Of a DNA stretch of 64,000 bases, positions 27,168-38,280 are shown in pieces. The position numbers and the translations under genes are program-made. Within the stretch, counting starts at the first letter, position 1. Each line of letters begins with the position of its first letter. Below the pieces are notes generated by a model. That model saw only the letters and a list, made by a program, of their open reading frames with translations. It was not told where the DNA came from and searched no databases. The DNA is from Hyphomicrobiales bacterium. GTDB taxonomy: Bacteria; Pseudomonadota; Alphaproteobacteria; Rhizobiales; Rhizobiaceae. The stretch is taken from contig UEIF01000046.1 of NCBI GenBank assembly GCA_900468805.1, forward strand, positions 1 through 64,000, written 5' to 3'.

Positions 27168-28037
27168 TCAATCCTTCTTCAGCAAGGCGGCTTCGATCGC
27201 CGCCCATGCCATCAGGCCAAGCCTTGCATCCGCAATGTCGGTGCCGCCATGGGCACGAACGCTGGAGCGAGGCGTCGTCTCGCCGGGGAGCAGCACGCGA
27301 TGACCTGCCTCGGGGTCAACGATCAGTGACACCGGCCTGCCACTGTCTTCCCGCTGGCGGGCAAGCGCGCCGGCGAAGCTGTCCGATGGCCAGAGCGCAT
27401 CGTCTCCGCCAGCTACGAGGACGAGGTCCGCAGCGGCTTTTTCGACGGGAATCTGAGCCCGCTGCAGGATTTCATTGTCGGTCGCCAGGCACTATTCGAA
27501 GAAGGAGCGATAGGACACCAGCCCATCGCGATCAATCCGTTCCCAGGCCAGGTCGGCAGGAACGAAATCCAGCGGCTTTCCCTTCCAGGACCAGGATGAG
27601 CGTTCCGGCCAGGCAATGCCGTCCTTGCCGGGACCGATATTGCCCCAGACAACCGAGGTCGGGCTGATCGCAATAACGTCATCGACGCGCGGGTCAAGAG
27701 TGGCGACAAGCAGGGCCGCTTCGGCGCCTTTCGAGGTTCCGACGAAGACGATGCGCCGGCATCCCCGCGCAATCAGGTAGTCCGTAGCGTCGGCGAAGGT
27801 CTCCAGCGGGATTTCGCAGATGCCGGGCGACTGACCGGGACCACCGAACCATTGCAGCGCCAGCGCCTGCGCGCCAGCCTCGGCAAGCAGTCTGGCACGA
27901 TCGATATCCACTCTGCCGCTGGAACCACTGAGCACGACGACGCCGGTCTCGCTTGCATCCGGCCGGGAGACGAACACCCCGTTGATCCGGCCTTCGAGCC
28001 GTTCGATTTTACAGCCGGCCATCGCGCCTGTTACCAT
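27168..28037 (-). pseudogene. BAAT/dienelactone-like alpha/beta hydrolase with in-frame amber stop
   Basis: From the ATG at 28037 (AGGA upstream) the protein runs 181 codons to a TAG at 27494-27492. The same frame then continues for 108 codons to a TGA at 27170-27168, with clear family sequence (ADLVLVAGGDDALWPSDSF, then EAGHRVLLPGE). S102 in VGTSKG is the nucleophile; the expected Asp and His of the triad lie beyond the TAG, so the truncated product would be inactive. The family is the acyl-CoA:amino-acid N-acyltransferase C-terminal fold. A recent mutation, an error or readthrough are possible. Confidence 0.8.
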
Positions 28038-28096
28038 ACTGACATCCTGTTGAATTATGGAGTGGTTCTCGACTGGAACAGAGGGCGGAGCCTATC

Positions 28097-28885
28097 ATGG
28101 TCGAGAAGCTGCAGGAACGCACCGGGGCATCGTTCGAGGATGCCGATGTCGTCAGCAATTATCCCTTCCGTCCGCCATATCCCGAGGCGGTCTACGACAA
28201 ACTACTGGGCATCGCGCCGAAACGCGGCTGCCTGCTGGATATAGGCTGTGGCCCCGGCAAGATTTCGCGGCCGCTCTCACGGCGTTTCGAAAAGGTCATC
28301 GCCGTCGATCCATCGCGTCACATGATCGAGCTCGGCCAGAGCCTGGAGGAAGGGCGCGCGCGCAATCTTCACTGGATCGTCGGTTTCGCCGAGGATGTCG
28401 ATATCCCCGATCGTCCCGATCTCATCGTTGCCGCCGCCAGCATTCACTGGATGGATCACAGGCGTCTTTTCGCGCGGCTGAAAACCTATGCTGCCGCCGA
28501 TCACCGGGTGGCCGTCATATCGGGAGATGCGCCTTTCCAACCGGCCTGGGAGGCAGATTGGCAGTCTTTTCTCGGCAAATGGGTTCCGGCCATAACAGGC
28601 GAGGCGTTCGATCCCATTGGCAAGCGAGAGGGCTGGTCGGCGTACAAGGCGTTCCTCGACATCGACGGCTCCGAGCATTTCCACTCCGCTCCATTCGAGC
28701 AAAGTGTCGAAGACTTCATTCGCTGCCAGCATTCGCGCGATACGTTCGCGCCATCCCATCTGGGTGGCAGGATGAACAAGTTCGACGGAGAGCTCGGCGA
28801 GATGCTCGCTCCCTATGCTCGCGAGGGTAAACTGAGTTTCATCGTCAGGACGAAACTGGTCTGGGGCTCGATCAGGCAGGTCTAG
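28097..28885 (+). CDS. Class I SAM-dependent methyltransferase
   Basis: 262 residues. LLDIGCGPGKISRPLSRRF is motif I for S-adenosylmethionine binding, and VIAVDPSRHMIE carries the acidic residue for the ribose. AASIHWMDHRRLFARL is a motif typical of trans-aconitate/ubiquinone-type small-molecule methyltransferases. It is convergent with a second methyltransferase (4-nt overlap at the stops). The substrate is unknown. Confidence 0.85.
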   Translation: MVEKLQERTGASFEDADVVSNYPFRPPYPEAVYDKLLGIAPKRGCLLDIGCGPGKISRPLSRRFEKVIAVDPSRHMIELGQSLEEGRARNLHWIVGFAEDVDIPDRPDLIVAAASIHWMDHRRLFARLKTYAAADHRVAVISGDAPFQPAWEADWQSFLGKWVPAITGEAFDPIGKREGWSAYKAFLDIDGSEHFHSAPFEQSVEDFIRCQHSRDTFAPSHLGGRMNKFDGELGEMLAPYAREGKLSFIVRTKLVWGSIRQV

Positions 28886-29691
28886 GCCGCTGCGATGACG
28901 TGGGCCTGAATTTTGGCGGCAACCTCGCTGTCGCCATGCCGGGCGGCAATCGCGGATGCGGCATAGTCGGTCGCAACGTCCAGTTTTCCTAGAGCTCTGG
29001 CTTCGATTTCGCTGCGAAGGACGGTTCCCTGGCAATAGGCGAGGGCAGGAATCCGAGGGGAGGATGCGCGGCTTTGTTCGGCTCTCGTTTCGATCACCAC
29101 ATGGGAGAAACCCGCCTCTTCCAGCTCCGCTCGGATCAGCGCCGTGTCGTGATAGCCATGCGGCGTGCGGGCCAGGAAACATGGCGGATCATCCGGAAAT
29201 ATCGTCGCAAGCGCATTCGTCACATCGTCGGCAAAAACATTCTCCTCGATGCGATCCCATACGTTGAACAGGAAACGTCCGCCGGGCTTCAGGACACGCT
29301 TTGCTTCGCGGTAGCCGGATATGCGGTTCGGGAAGAACATCGCGCCGAATTGACAGCAGACGAGATCGAAGGCGGCATTCTCAAACGGCAGCTTCAGAGC
29401 ATCCGCCTGGCGCCATTCCAGGCGATCATCGAAGCCCTGTTGCGAAGCAGCGTAGTCGAGCATCGACTGGTTTAGATCGGTGATGATACAGCGTGCGTCC
29501 GAGGACAGTTTCGGCGCCAGTGCGCGGGTGACGACCCCGGTGCCTGCTGCGATTTCCAGAACGGCGCCGGGCGACAGCGATGCCGCTTTCTGAGCGAGAT
29601 CCACGGCGAAGGGCGCGAAAATCAGCGGCACCATATAGCGGTCGTAGTTTTCCGGGATAGAGCCGGTGAACAGCTTGTCCGCTTCCAGCAT
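28882..29691 (-). CDS. Class I SAM-dependent methyltransferase
   Basis: 269 residues from the ATG at 29691, eight bases after GGAGGG. VLEIAAGTGVVTRALAP is motif I, CIITDLNQSMLDYA motif II and FDLVCCQFGAMFFPN motif III, close to UbiE/phospholipid-type methyltransferases (the FGAMFFP pattern). The downstream region has HTALIRAELEEAGF-type segments seen in the group. It is on the minus strand, 54 bp after the ROK gene, possibly co-transcribed with it. Confidence 0.85.
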   Translation of the reverse strand: MLEADKLFTGSIPENYDRYMVPLIFAPFAVDLAQKAASLSPGAVLEIAAGTGVVTRALAPKLSSDARCIITDLNQSMLDYAASQQGFDDRLEWRQADALKLPFENAAFDLVCCQFGAMFFPNRISGYREAKRVLKPGGRFLFNVWDRIEENVFADDVTNALATIFPDDPPCFLARTPHGYHDTALIRAELEEAGFSHVVIETRAEQSRASSPRIPALAYCQGTVLRSEIEARALGKLDVATDYAASAIAARHGDSEVAAKIQAHVIAAA

Positions 29692-29745
29692 TGTCATCAC
29701 CCTCCGCCGCCAATACGGCTTCAAGCACATCGGTTTCACTGCCGC

Positions 29746-30486
29746 TCACAGCCGCAAGCTGTCGTCCAGCCAGACCCGGAAGCCGCCGCGGAAGGCATTT
29801 TCGTTGCTGCCACGCCGGCATTTGAGCGGCAGATCCTTCAGCTTTTCGACGTTGCCGCCCCCGATGACGATATAGTCGGGCAGCAGGGCGGCGGCTAGGC
29901 GATCGGCGACGTCGAAGACCGATTTTCGCCATCTGCCCTTGCCGCGACCCTCGAGGCCCCGTTCGCCGACATAGTCCTCGAATGTCGCCTTCTTATAGGG
30001 CATATGCGCAAGTTCGAGCGGCAAGCAGACGTTCTCTGCGATCATGGCCGAGCCGAGTCCGGTGCCGAGGCCAAGGAAGAGCATGCGGCCGGCCTCGTAG
30101 CTGCCGATCGCCTGCATCAGCGCGTCATTGACCACGCGCACGGGCTTGCCGAGGGCTTTTTCGAAATCGAAGCCCTTCCATCCCGGGCCGAGGTTGAACG
30201 GATCGGCCGCAGGGCGGTGGGCGACAACGGCGCCGGGATAGCCCATGGCGACGACGTCATAGTGCCAGTCGGCGGTCAGATCGGTAAGGGCTGCCACCAT
30301 CTTCGCCGCCGTCATCTCGCGCCCCGATACGACCGAGCGCCGCTCGCTGCCGCTGCTGAGTTCCGCCTTCAGATGCGAGCCGCCGATATCGACGGCGAGC
30401 ACGATGCGGCCGTCCGGCGCAGCAACCTTGGGCTTGGCTCGCTCACGCGCCTGCTTTGCCTGCGATGCTTCCATTGTGTCAACCAT
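29746..30486 (-). CDS. ROK-family sugar kinase/polyphosphate glucokinase-like
   Basis: 246 residues; GGAGAGGAGCG precedes the ATG at 30486. VLAVDIGGSHLKAEL is the phosphate-1 motif, VVNDALMQAIGSYEAG holds the catalytic Asp, and LGLGTGLGSAM is the phosphate-2 loop. The short length and absent Cys-rich zinc motif fit the PPGK-like branch that phosphorylates glucose from ATP or polyphosphate. It is divergent from a GH15 glucoamylase, which would release glucose: together, a glucan-use unit (inference). Confidence 0.8.
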   Translation of the reverse strand: MVDTMEASQAKQARERAKPKVAAPDGRIVLAVDIGGSHLKAELSSGSERRSVVSGREMTAAKMVAALTDLTADWHYDVVAMGYPGAVVAHRPAADPFNLGPGWKGFDFEKALGKPVRVVNDALMQAIGSYEAGRMLFLGLGTGLGSAMIAENVCLPLELAHMPYKKATFEDYVGERGLEGRGKGRWRKSVFDVADRLAAALLPDYIVIGGGNVEKLKDLPLKCRRGSNENAFRGGFRVWLDDSLRL

Positions 30487-30642
30487 GGCTGGCGCTCCTC
30501 TCCGGGCTGTACCCTCATTCCCTCCCGCGCCATTCTATCGGGCACAAGATCGTAGCCGGCTGTCAAGCCGGTATATTGCGGATCGCTTAATTTCATCTCA
30601 GGATGGCAAGGAAGATGCGCAAACAAAGCGGAGGAACAGCAC

Positions 30643-33051
30643 TTGGCCTATCCGACACTGCCACCCGGTTCCGTCGAGCCACCAGGCGCGCCGGGCATCG
30701 AGCCCCGATGGACGTCCAGCGACAAGAGTGCTGTTGGTACCGCCGTCAGTTCGGCGAGCTGCGTCTGGTTCACGGCAAGCCACGGCATCCTCAACGAGAT
30801 CTACGCGCCGCGCCTCGACATGGCCTGTATGCGCGATTTCGGTTTCATCGTCACGGCGGAGAGCTATTTCTCCGAGGAGAAGCGCGATGCCGATCATAGC
30901 GTTCAGGCAATCGAGGACGGCGTTCCGGCTTTCCGTCTCGTCAATTCCGCCCGCGACGGACGCTATCGGATCACCAAGACCATCTTTTCCGACCCGGAGC
31001 GTGAGGTGGTGCTGCAGGACATCCACTTCGAGGCATTGAGGGGCAACCTTTCAGACTACAGGCTGCATGCGCTTGCTGCCCCGCATCTCGTCAATGGCGG
31101 TGCCGAGAACACCGGCTGGTCCGCCGATTTCAAGGGCAGGCAGATGCTCTTTGCCGAGGGATCCGGGCGGTCGCTCGCCATTGCCGCTTCGGTGCCTCTG
31201 CTTGCCCGGTCAGTGGGTTATGTCGGCATTTCCGATGGCTGGCAGACGCTGTCGCGCGGCAGGGGATTGAGAGAGGATTATTGCGTTGCTACCTCCGGTA
31301 ATGTCGCGTTGTCAGGCACGCTTGATATGCAGGCGGGTAAGGGGCGGGCGCTGATCGCCATCGGCTTCGGCACGCAGCCGGAAGAGGCCGCCCTGCGCGC
31401 GCTGCTGAGCCTCGAACAGGGCGGCGAACCGGCGCTGAAACATTACTGCAGCGGATGGCGGGAGTGGCAGGCCGGGCTGCTTGCGCTCGACGAACCGCAT
31501 GATCCAGATAAGCTGAACCGCTACCGCGTCAGTACCGGCGTGCTCGCCACCCACCGAGACGATGCCTCCGGTGCCATCATCGCCAGCCTGTCCATCCCCT
31601 GGGGCTTCAGCAAAGGCGATGACGACCTTGGCGGCTATCATCTGGTGTGGACGCGCGACCTGGTGGAAACGGCGGGCGGTCTGCTCGCGGCCGGGGCCAC
31701 CGCGGATGCGCGCTCCGTTCTCGACTATCTCTCCGTCATCCAGGAGGCGGACGGCCATTGGGTGCAGAATGCCTGGCTGGACGGCAGGCCCTACTGGCAT
31801 GGCATCCAGATGGACGAAACTGCCTTTCCGATCCTGCTCTACGACATGCTGCTGCGGGCAGGCGCGATCGATGCGTCAGAGGCCGGCCGCTATCTGCCGA
31901 TGATCGAGGCGGCTGCGAGCTATCTCGTCAGAAACGGTCCCGCCACCCAGGAGGATCGCTGGGAGGAAGATGCCGGTTACTCGCCGTTCACGCTCGCCGT
32001 GGAGATCGCCGGGCTGCTTGCGGCGGCCGATGCACTGGAAGCCGCCGGGCGGCTCACGGCGTCGCACTATCTGCGCGAGGTGGCCGATGGCTGGAACGAG
32101 CGCATCGAGGAGTGGACTTACGCCACCGACACGGAACTGTCGCGTAGTCTCGGCGTCGAGGGCTATTACGTGCGCATCGCTTCGGCCACGGATGGCGCCT
32201 CGTCACTGGGGCGTGACTTCATTCCGATCCGCAATCGCGACGATCTCGGCGAGGTGCTGGAGGCGGACCTGCTGATCAGCCCGGATGCGCTGGCGCTGGT
32301 GCGCTTCGGCCTCCGGGCCGCCGACGATCCGCGCATCCTCGGCACGGTGGCGGCAATCGATGCGCAATTGCGCCGCGACCTTCCCGCCGGTCCCTACTGG
32401 TATCGCTACAATGACGACGGCTACGGCGAGCGCATTGGCGGCGCGCCTTTTGCCGGAAGCGGTGTCGGCAGGCTCTGGCCGCTGCTGACCGGCGAGCGCG
32501 CCCATTATGAACTCGCCGCCGGACGAGTGGACGAAGCGCGGCGGATGCTCGCTGCGCTGGAGGCTTCGGCAAGCGAGGGAGGGCTCTTGCCCGAGCAGAT
32601 ATGGGATAGCGAGGACGTGCCGGCACGCGAGCTTTTCCTCGGCCGACCCTCCGGCAGCGCCATGCCGCTCGTCTGGGCGCATGCCGAACACATCAAGCTG
32701 CTGCGGTCGCTGCGCGACGGCACGATCTTCGACATGCCGCCCCAGACCGTTGCCCGCTATGTCGCGGCAAAGCCGGCGCCGGCACCCTTTTCCTGGCGGC
32801 TGACGGCCCGGCGCGATCAAATGCCGGCGGGCCGGCGGCTCCGCATCGAACTGCCCGAGCCTGCGCTGGTGCGCTGGTCCACCGACGGCTGGGCAAGCGC
32901 CACCGACAGTCCATGCCGCGACACGGGCTTCGGCGTCCATGTCTTCGATATGGCGACGGAAACGCTCGGTCCCGGTGTCGTCGACTTCACGATCTTCTGG
33001 ACGGATGCGCAGCGCTGGGAAGGCACGGATTTCAGGGTCGAGGTGGTTTGA
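30643..33051 (+). CDS. GH15 glucan 1,4-alpha-glucosidase (glucoamylase)
   Basis: 802 residues from a TTG at 30643, chosen because GGAGGA lies eight bases before it and the sequence MAYPTLPPGSVEPPG follows. An N-terminal beta-sandwich domain (about 1-280) precedes the (alpha/alpha)6 barrel. HLVWTRDLVETAGG, then RWEEDAGYSPF (putative catalytic Glu) and LLPEQIWD (second Glu) are GH15 landmarks. No signal peptide is seen, so it is probably cytoplasmic, acting on glycogen- or maltodextrin-derived chains. It is divergent from the ROK kinase. Confidence 0.88.
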   Translation: MAYPTLPPGSVEPPGAPGIEPRWTSSDKSAVGTAVSSASCVWFTASHGILNEIYAPRLDMACMRDFGFIVTAESYFSEEKRDADHSVQAIEDGVPAFRLVNSARDGRYRITKTIFSDPEREVVLQDIHFEALRGNLSDYRLHALAAPHLVNGGAENTGWSADFKGRQMLFAEGSGRSLAIAASVPLLARSVGYVGISDGWQTLSRGRGLREDYCVATSGNVALSGTLDMQAGKGRALIAIGFGTQPEEAALRALLSLEQGGEPALKHYCSGWREWQAGLLALDEPHDPDKLNRYRVSTGVLATHRDDASGAIIASLSIPWGFSKGDDDLGGYHLVWTRDLVETAGGLLAAGATADARSVLDYLSVIQEADGHWVQNAWLDGRPYWHGIQMDETAFPILLYDMLLRAGAIDASEAGRYLPMIEAAASYLVRNGPATQEDRWEEDAGYSPFTLAVEIAGLLAAADALEAAGRLTASHYLREVADGWNERIEEWTYATDTELSRSLGVEGYYVRIASATDGASSLGRDFIPIRNRDDLGEVLEADLLISPDALALVRFGLRAADDPRILGTVAAIDAQLRRDLPAGPYWYRYNDDGYGERIGGAPFAGSGVGRLWPLLTGERAHYELAAGRVDEARRMLAALEASASEGGLLPEQIWDSEDVPARELFLGRPSGSAMPLVWAHAEHIKLLRSLRDGTIFDMPPQTVARYVAAKPAPAPFSWRLTARRDQMPAGRRLRIELPEPALVRWSTDGWASATDSPCRDTGFGVHVFDMATETLGPGVVDFTIFWTDAQRWEGTDFRVEVV

Positions 33052-33092
33052 AAGGGAGCGCGGCCTGCACTTAAGAAGCCTGCAATAAAGGA

Positions 33093-33112
33093 AGCGGCCG
33101 TTTCCGGCCGCT
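33093..33112. terminator. GC-rich hairpin after the glucoamylase
   Basis: AGCGGCCG (33093-33100), loop TTTC, CGGCCGCT (33105-33112) form a perfect 8-bp stem about 40 bp after the glucoamylase stop. A T-rich stretch (CATTTTTTCTG, about 33128-33138) follows further on. A second inverted repeat (TTTCCGG/CCGGAAA, 33140-33161) lies beyond it. Confidence 0.55.
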
Positions 33113-33164
33113 CAAGAGACTTATTTCATTTTTTCTGTATTTCCGGAAGTATTGCCGGAAACTC

Positions 33165-33226
33165 GGGATCAGGCCTAAGCCAAACCCAGGGGATCAGGCC
33201 TCAAGGCCAGACCCAGGGGATCAGGA
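33165..33226. repeat. Short tandem repeat (GGGATCAGGCC units) at diguanylate cyclase 3' end
   Basis: GGGATCAGG occurs at 33165, 33190 and 33217 (periods 25 and 27), with ACCCAG before the second and third. The last unit contains the stop codon of the diguanylate cyclase gene. It probably arose by local slippage. Confidence 0.5.
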
Positions 33227-34291
33227 CTTGTAGATCAGCCAGCTCTTGGTGAATTCCTTTTGCATGCCGTCCTCATAGACGACGGTGCAGTTGCGGCCGG
33301 CATTCTTGGCGCTGTAAAGCGCGATATCGCTCCTGGAATAGAGCTCGCCGGCATCATCGGCATGTGAGGCCATGCAGATGCCGATGGAGACCGTGACCGG
33401 GCCGTAATTGACGCGGGTGCGGGAATTCTTGAAGGGGGTGGATTCCAGCGTGCGGCGGATGCGCTCGGCGATTGCAGTCACTTCGTCGAGCGTATTGCCG
33501 TCGATGATCAGGGCGAATTCCTCGCCGCCGGTGCGGGCGACGAAGACGTCGCGGCGGACATTGGTGCGGATGACGGAGGCAACCGTCGCCAGGACCTTGT
33601 CACCGACCGGGTGGCCATAGGTGTCGTTGATCTTCTTGAAATTGTCGATGTCTGCGAGAAGCAACGCCGTGACCGGGCGCAGCGCAGGATTGTTGAAGAC
33701 GGCGGCCAGCCGGTCGTCGAAGGCGCGGCGGTTGGAAAGGCGCGTCAGCGAATCCGTGTTGGCGATGCGCTTGTATTCGTCGAGTTCCTTGCGGACCTGA
33801 TCCATCTCCTGCGAGCGCTGGACCATGTCTTCTACGGTCTTTTCGCCGTGGGTGATCGTATCGCCGGTTGCCTGGGTCAGAAGGTCGATGGCGTTTTCGA
33901 TGAGGTCGGCGCTGCTCGTGCTCTTGGAGCTGATGCGCTTGCAGGTCTCGTTGAGCAGCCGGTTATAGCTTTCGAGCGAGGTCTGCTCCTGGCGCAGCAC
34001 GCGGAGCAGGCCTTCCAGTTCGCCGGCGATGCGGCTGTGCGCGTCGTCGAATATCTTGGCTGGCGCCGTGTGTGAGCAGTGCTGCGTGCCGAGCACGTCG
34101 AGTTCCGCCTGCGTCGCCTGGCTGCCGAGAGCGGCAAGGTCGCGGGTGAGCGCGGGATTGGAACCGATATAGGCTTCGTAGAAGAGTTCGTAATTGCGGG
34201 GAATTGGCGCAACGCCCATGGAGCGCATGGCATAGGTGATCTGACCCGCCACATCGGGAACCTGCACCTTGGGCGCGACGGCCGTAGTCAT
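33221..34291 (-). CDS. Diguanylate cyclase (GGDEF domain)
   Basis: 356 residues. The N-terminal 170 residues are helical, without a recognised sensor, ending in a coiled-coil-like segment (VEDMVQRSQEMDQVRKELDE). The GGDEF domain (about 180-345) has NTDSLTRLSNRRAFD, DIDNFKKINDTYGHPVGD and the active loop ARTGGEEFAL, so c-di-GMP synthesis from GTP is expected. The product-inhibition I-site (R-x-x-D before the loop) reads RRDV and appears lost. No membrane segment. It is the only second-messenger gene in the window. Confidence 0.9.
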   Translation of the reverse strand: MTTAVAPKVQVPDVAGQITYAMRSMGVAPIPRNYELFYEAYIGSNPALTRDLAALGSQATQAELDVLGTQHCSHTAPAKIFDDAHSRIAGELEGLLRVLRQEQTSLESYNRLLNETCKRISSKSTSSADLIENAIDLLTQATGDTITHGEKTVEDMVQRSQEMDQVRKELDEYKRIANTDSLTRLSNRRAFDDRLAAVFNNPALRPVTALLLADIDNFKKINDTYGHPVGDKVLATVASVIRTNVRRDVFVARTGGEEFALIIDGNTLDEVTAIAERIRRTLESTPFKNSRTRVNYGPVTVSIGICMASHADDAGELYSRSDIALYSAKNAGRNCTVVYEDGMQKEFTKSWLIYKS

Positions 34292-34651
34292 TCCGGCAAC
34301 TCCTCAGTTCTTAAGCAATCTTCTATTTGTTAGCTTAAATTTCTTGGGAAAAGATTAAAGCCACATATACCAAAGATTACATACGATAAGTTTGACAGGT
34401 CGCAATACAACGATCAGCCCTATGATTTTTCTCAAAGATTTGTAAGTTCGACAGTACCGAAGACACCTCCTATGCGCGAGTGTCTCAAAAAAGTTCAGTC
34501 GTTTTTCTATTTTCAGGGATTGTTTTGGTTTTGTTGACGGTCGGTGTCTGTTGTCTGATCTACTGGCGGGAAGCGCTAAGTGACAGATTCCATCTCAATA
34601 AACCGGATTTACGGGGACCGGAACGCGGCCCCCTGTTGAAGGCATGAGATC
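34292..34651. other. 360-bp intergenic region, no gene seen
   Basis: AT-richer than its surroundings (runs such as TTTCTTGGGAAAAGATTAA). It holds the promoter of the diguanylate cyclase on one side and that of a small protein gene on the other. TTGACGGTCGG near 34535 could be a -35 element, but no convincing -10 follows. No RNA gene or repeat was recognised. Confidence 0.4.
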
Positions 34652-34888
34652 ATGGAATCGTCTCGCCACACGTCGCCCGCCATTCTTGCGCTCGCCATCG
34701 TCGCCGGCATTGCTTTCCTTCTACAGCAAAGCGGCTTCTTCAACGGCATTTTCAGCACCGACCTCCTCGCCAGCGTGAAGGCGGAGGATATGCTGAGTGC
34801 GGCCGATTTCGCGGGCATGGAAAAGCCCACAACTCAGGCCGTGACGGCGGCCAATATCGATGTCGCCGAGACGGCTTCCGTTCGATAG
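34652..34888 (+). CDS. Small single-pass membrane protein, 78 aa
   Basis: Starts MESSRHTSPAILALAIVAGI; one hydrophobic segment (AILALAIVAGIAFLLQQSG) then a polar tail of about 45 residues. The ribosome binding site is weak. It is convergent with the fumarase gene, 13 bp apart. No family recognised; it may be an exported or membrane-anchored small protein. Confidence 0.5.
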   Translation: MESSRHTSPAILALAIVAGIAFLLQQSGFFNGIFSTDLLASVKAEDMLSAADFAGMEKPTTQAVTAANIDVAETASVR

Positions 34889-34901
34889 CCTGCCTGAAGC
34901 A

Positions 34902-36509
<1,608 letters not shown>

Positions 36510-36738
36510 CGAAGTGACCTTTCTGGTGGGATATTTTGGAAGCGGTCTAAATCTGGTGGATGGCAAAATCAATCGGGAAGGGGTGGTGGAGCGTTGGCAA
36601 AAATGCCGCGCCTTCCTCGCTCATTCCTGTACCCTCGTGCCGGCACAAGGGATGTCACAGCGATGAGGGATGATGGGGAACTGCCTTCGCCTCATCGAAA
36701 CCGAGCCATGTGCGGCAATCCGCTATTGTCTCCACCTC

Positions 36739-36840
36739 AAACAAAAGAGGCCGGCAGAGCCGGCCTTTCCATCATCATTTGACCCATCAGCTCACATCGA
36801 GGTGGTCATCGTCTCCGGGCACACCATCGCGGCAATCCTT
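36739..36840 (-). repeat. Degenerate copy of the fumC 3' end and its terminator
   Basis: About 100 bp align with 38432-38532 at roughly 75-80% identity, covering the terminator (GGCCGGC-AGA-GCCGGCC, 36749-36765) and the last about 16 codons of fumC. On the minus strand the remnant reads MVCPETMTTSM before a TGA, against IVRPETMISPM in fumC. It lies downstream of the porin gene, so the porin is flanked by two fumC ends. The hairpin may still act as a terminator. Confidence 0.7.
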
Positions 36841-36898
36841 ATCGAGGCAACATGCGGCTACCGGATCGATCAATGGGCCTGAGCCCACAGCATCGGCC

Positions 36899-36990
36899 CG
36901 AAAATCGGAATCGATTTTCGCAAAGCCTAATGCGTAGATTCAAAGAGTTAGAGCGTCCCTAGTGCGTCCGAACGGACGCACGGCGCTCTA
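36899..36990. repeat. RIME-like rhizobial mosaic repeat, copy 1
   Basis: Two perfect palindromes: CGAAAATCG/CGATTTTCG (36899-36920) and GTGCGTCCG/CGGACGCAC (36962-36981). The outer arms TAGAGCG and CGCTCTA flank the second one. ATGCGTAGATT and TTAGAGCGTCCCT also occur, inverted, at 56714-56765. The layout matches dispersed intergenic palindromic elements of rhizobia. The outer arm supplies the stop codon of the porin gene. Confidence 0.65.
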
Positions 36991-38280
36991 GAATGTTGCC
37001 GAGGTTTTCAATCCCAATACGACAACGTCGTCATTGTCGCTGGTGCCGCCGGGATGGCGGATATACTGGAGATTGGGACGGATGAGCAGCCCGGCATGCG
37101 GGCGATACGTGTAGTAGAGCTCGGCAGCGTATTCGGAACCACGCGGATCGTCGGACGTCGAGGCGCGACTGTTGACGTGCGTGGTGCCTATGGCGAAGCC
37201 GATGTCATCCTCCGGACGCGATTTGAAAAGCCCTGTGTAGACGACGCCCGCAGCGATCTGGCGATCGGTGGTCGATGTACGCTTGTCGGCCATGACAAGG
37301 TTGAGGAACAGGCTGAGATTGTCCGTCATCTGCTGCTGGAAACTCAGGTAGCCACCGTATCGTCCCCGATCCCGGCGTGCAGGCAGGCCCGTAATGGCAA
37401 AAGGATCGCCATTGACGTCGTCAGCGATGTCGTCAGCGTTGGAGGTGTCGTACCAGCCGCCGATCTTGTAGCTGCCGGGCAAGGTTCCGCCTCCGAACTT
37501 GGGCAACCAAGCCAATTCCACGGGGATCAATGCGCCCGTGGAATGACTGAAGAACACCGGCAGAACCTGATCATCGACCCCTAGATATTTAGGGTTTACG
37601 TCATAGACGCCAACCTGGAAATATCCGAAGCCAGTCAGATTGAACTTCGCTCGCGTCGCCCACTGGCTGATCGGCCAGTTGTAGATGTAATCTCCGACAA
37701 GATTTCCGAGATCCGAACCGCAAAACGTCAGGTTCTGAAAATCGCAGGGGAACGAGGCAAAATCCTCGTTGACGGGCATTCGTCCGATCTTCCAGTCGAT
37801 AAGACCGTTCGCAAACTGCTGCTGGTACCAGAAGTCGGTCAGTCGGATGGTCTGTCCGCGGCCGTAGACCTCCTGTACCTGCTGCAGGGTTCCGAGCTGC
37901 GCGTCGTCACTCAGGTTCCGGCCGGTGCGCTGGGTGAGCGTGACCTGGAATTTGGCGTCGGGGACCCCAAGCAGCCGGTCGAGATCGAAGGTCACTCCGG
38001 CCGAATACTGGTCGGCATATCTGCTCTTGCTATCGATGCCGCCGACCGGGTTGTAGGCGAACTCCCCGACATAACCGAATTGGAAATCGATGCCCCTGTC
38101 CCGAAGACTGGTCCGAGCCCCGTTCCAGTCGCCGAACAGCCACGGCTCCGGATCGCTGACGGGTGCTGCGGCTGGAGAAACAGGAGCAATCGCGTCTCCG
38201 GCTTCGACGACGCCAGTTCCGTCGAGCGCGATGAGCATGATGGCGGCCACGGCAAGCTTCGAGCACTGCACTCCGGTCAT
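36988..38280 (-). CDS. OprB-type carbohydrate-selective outer-membrane porin
   Basis: 430 residues. The signal peptide ends near VVEAG. PEPWLFGDWNGARTSLRDRG is the OprB family start, and alternating hydrophobic strands continue to the terminal Phe (LGLKTSATF), as expected of an outer-membrane barrel. Two cysteines (FPCDFQNLTFCGS) are probably disulfide-linked. It should admit glucose or other sugars. It sits between fumA and fumC, flanked by duplicated fumC ends and a RIME-like repeat, so its position looks recent. Confidence 0.85.
   Translation of the reverse strand: MTGVQCSKLAVAAIMLIALDGTGVVEAGDAIAPVSPAAAPVSDPEPWLFGDWNGARTSLRDRGIDFQFGYVGEFAYNPVGGIDSKSRYADQYSAGVTFDLDRLLGVPDAKFQVTLTQRTGRNLSDDAQLGTLQQVQEVYGRGQTIRLTDFWYQQQFANGLIDWKIGRMPVNEDFASFPCDFQNLTFCGSDLGNLVGDYIYNWPISQWATRAKFNLTGFGYFQVGVYDVNPKYLGVDDQVLPVFFSHSTGALIPVELAWLPKFGGGTLPGSYKIGGWYDTSNADDIADDVNGDPFAITGLPARRDRGRYGGYLSFQQQMTDNLSLFLNLVMADKRTSTTDRQIAAGVVYTGLFKSRPEDDIGFAIGTTHVNSRASTSDDPRGSEYAAELYYTYRPHAGLLIRPNLQYIRHPGGTSDNDDVVVLGLKTSATF

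Noticed and set aside
26084..27667. A 527-codon frame overlapping the chromate transporter on the same strand
   Set aside because: Out-of-frame reading of chrA, Arg/His-rich, no motifs.
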